This document shows positions 62,796-64,000 of a stretch of 64,000 nt of DNA, one piece after another. The position numbers and the translations under genes were made by a program. Position 1 is the first letter of the stretch. Every line of letters begins with the position of its first letter. The notes under the pieces were generated by a model that was not told where the DNA came from, did not search any database, and saw only the letters and a list, made by a program, of their open reading frames with translations. The DNA comes from Trochalopteron elliotii (lineage: Eukaryota; Chordata; Aves; Passeriformes; Leiothrichidae), in contig JANPWX010000028.1 in the NCBI GenBank assembly GCA_024734555.1, positions 2,238,245 to 2,302,244 on the forward strand. Reading direction: 5' to 3'.

Positions 62796-64000
62796 CAAAA
62801 TCAGACTGGTTTTTGAGACTTTGCTTACAATGTCTTTGTTTCATGGTTTTGAAAATCATATTCCTTACATGATACAAATGTAATCCTTGTGGCTTAATAC
62901 TACAACTGGGAGTAGCTCTCAGCTAATGACTTCCTCCTCAGCTCTCAATGTCTTTTCTTTCATGTATTTGGGCTTTTCATGGATTTTCATTTAAAAAATA
63001 AATTTGAAAGTTAGGAAAGGAAAACAGATAGACCAAAGTCTAACATACATTTTTGTCAGGGTTTTTTTTTTTGCTTTAAATGAACACTCTTGTGCTAATG
63101 AATCGTAACACATAACCCCTGCTCATACTATATTAGTTCAAAAGAATAAAAGCCAAAAATAATTGGCATCGGCAAAGATTTCAGATTTAAAGAGAGTGAG
63201 CACAATACATGCCTTGTGTTATTCCTCTGTACTGTACTAGAAACTCTGTAATATTCCATCATCACAAAATGTGCTTGTGAAAGAATATAAAAATAGGCAA
63301 ACAAAATAAAGACCAAAACACTCAAGCTCAGAACACACAATGCACAAAGTACATTCCCATTGTATTTACCCAGTCATTAGCTATCTGTTTGCATTGTATA
63401 TGGGGAAGTGCAAAGTAAACCAGAAAGCCTGCTTGCGTAGGCACTGACATCAGGACTGCAGGGTTATTAGACACTGGACAGCCTTTGGAGAAAAGCTTTT
63501 ATGATCTGAAAACTTTCTAAAATAACAGATATGGATTTACTGTGAGAATTGAGAAAATTCTAAGCCCTCATTGCTCTGCCTTCCCTAATTAACACTCTTT
63601 GCTATGGTGGGTACAGTCCCCAGCATTGCATGGCAGAGGTATCATGCCTTGTGTTGACGTAACACTCTTGACTTTCAACACAATTATTTAAAATCCATGA
63701 ACATGGAGCACAAGATTATGCTTTTCTCTGTTAATCAAAAGCCATTATTTCTCTCCCATGCCATCGCCAAGGCACACAAAAATGGAAGGAAGAGTGGCCA
63801 CGGCTGTGAAAATATCCCCAAGATCTGTTAACCATCTTAATGATCTTCTAGAGAGCTGCAGCTCACATTGCCAAGTACAAATGAGAAAGCAGGGAAAACA
63901 GTCCAGAAGAACAGTAGCACAAACACACCCTTTTCAGCCCCAGAGAAACTATGGTGCAATAATTCAATTCATATTCATCTTTAGGACAAAACACAGACAT

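Overview
The window is vertebrate nuclear DNA, almost certainly from a bird. It is AT-rich and gene-poor, and its identifiable repeats are mostly chicken-repeat-1 (CR1) LINE fragments, several ending in the diagnostic ATTCTRTG-type 3' tail, plus avian-type endogenous retrovirus LTRs. There are no operons or prokaryotic features. The LTR type with a terminus related to TGTTGTGGTTTAACCCCAGC suggests a neoavian, perhaps passerine, genome; that is a weak inference.

Only one protein-coding gene is recognised. The minus strand at 40416-40556 encodes the last 46 residues and stop codon of BCKDHB, the E1-beta subunit of mitochondrial branched-chain 2-oxoacid dehydrogenase. The rest of the window to the right (40557-64000) is the preceding intron; no earlier exon was found there by eye. 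Twelve bases after the stop codon lies a strong 5' splice site (donor GT at 40403-40402). About 4.3 kb further along the minus strand, a strong 3' splice site (36116) opens a candidate non-coding terminal exon (36115 to about 34.6-35.8 kb) with a cluster of minus-strand poly(A) signals. I infer a split 3' UTR.

Layout: 1-11.07 kb is intergenic with no confident gene. 11.07-12.5 kb is a decayed CR1 reverse-transcriptase region (+). 15.95-16.19 kb is a CR1 3' end (+). 18.4-18.9 kb is a GC-rich Pro/Ala-rich open region. 20.2-20.6 kb is a possible LTR end. 21.3-22.7 kb is a minus-strand CR1 interrupted by a plus-strand CR1. A 7-copy ATCCC array lies at 23.8 kb. 25.46-26.08 kb is a CR1 (+). 26.10-26.76 kb is a solo LTR (-) with 6-bp target duplications. 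28.42-28.97 kb is a solo LTR (+) with 5-bp target duplications. 31.2-31.95 kb holds unassigned open frames. 33.85-34.05 kb is a CR1 (-). 34.6-36.1 kb is the candidate BCKDHB terminal exon. 36.1-40.4 kb is the 3'-UTR intron, which contains a short LTR piece. 40.4-40.56 kb is the coding exon. 40.56-64 kb is intron, with CR1 fragments at 58.7-59.2 and 62.0-62.8 kb.

From general knowledge, BCKDHB in vertebrates is followed downstream by a long gene-poor interval, which fits the absence of recognised exons at 1-34.6 kb. I see no new multi-gene system. The points most worth checking are the split BCKDHB 3' UTR, an in-phase 53-codon frame at the start of the downstream exon, the nested CR1s, and the two solo LTRs with intact target duplications.
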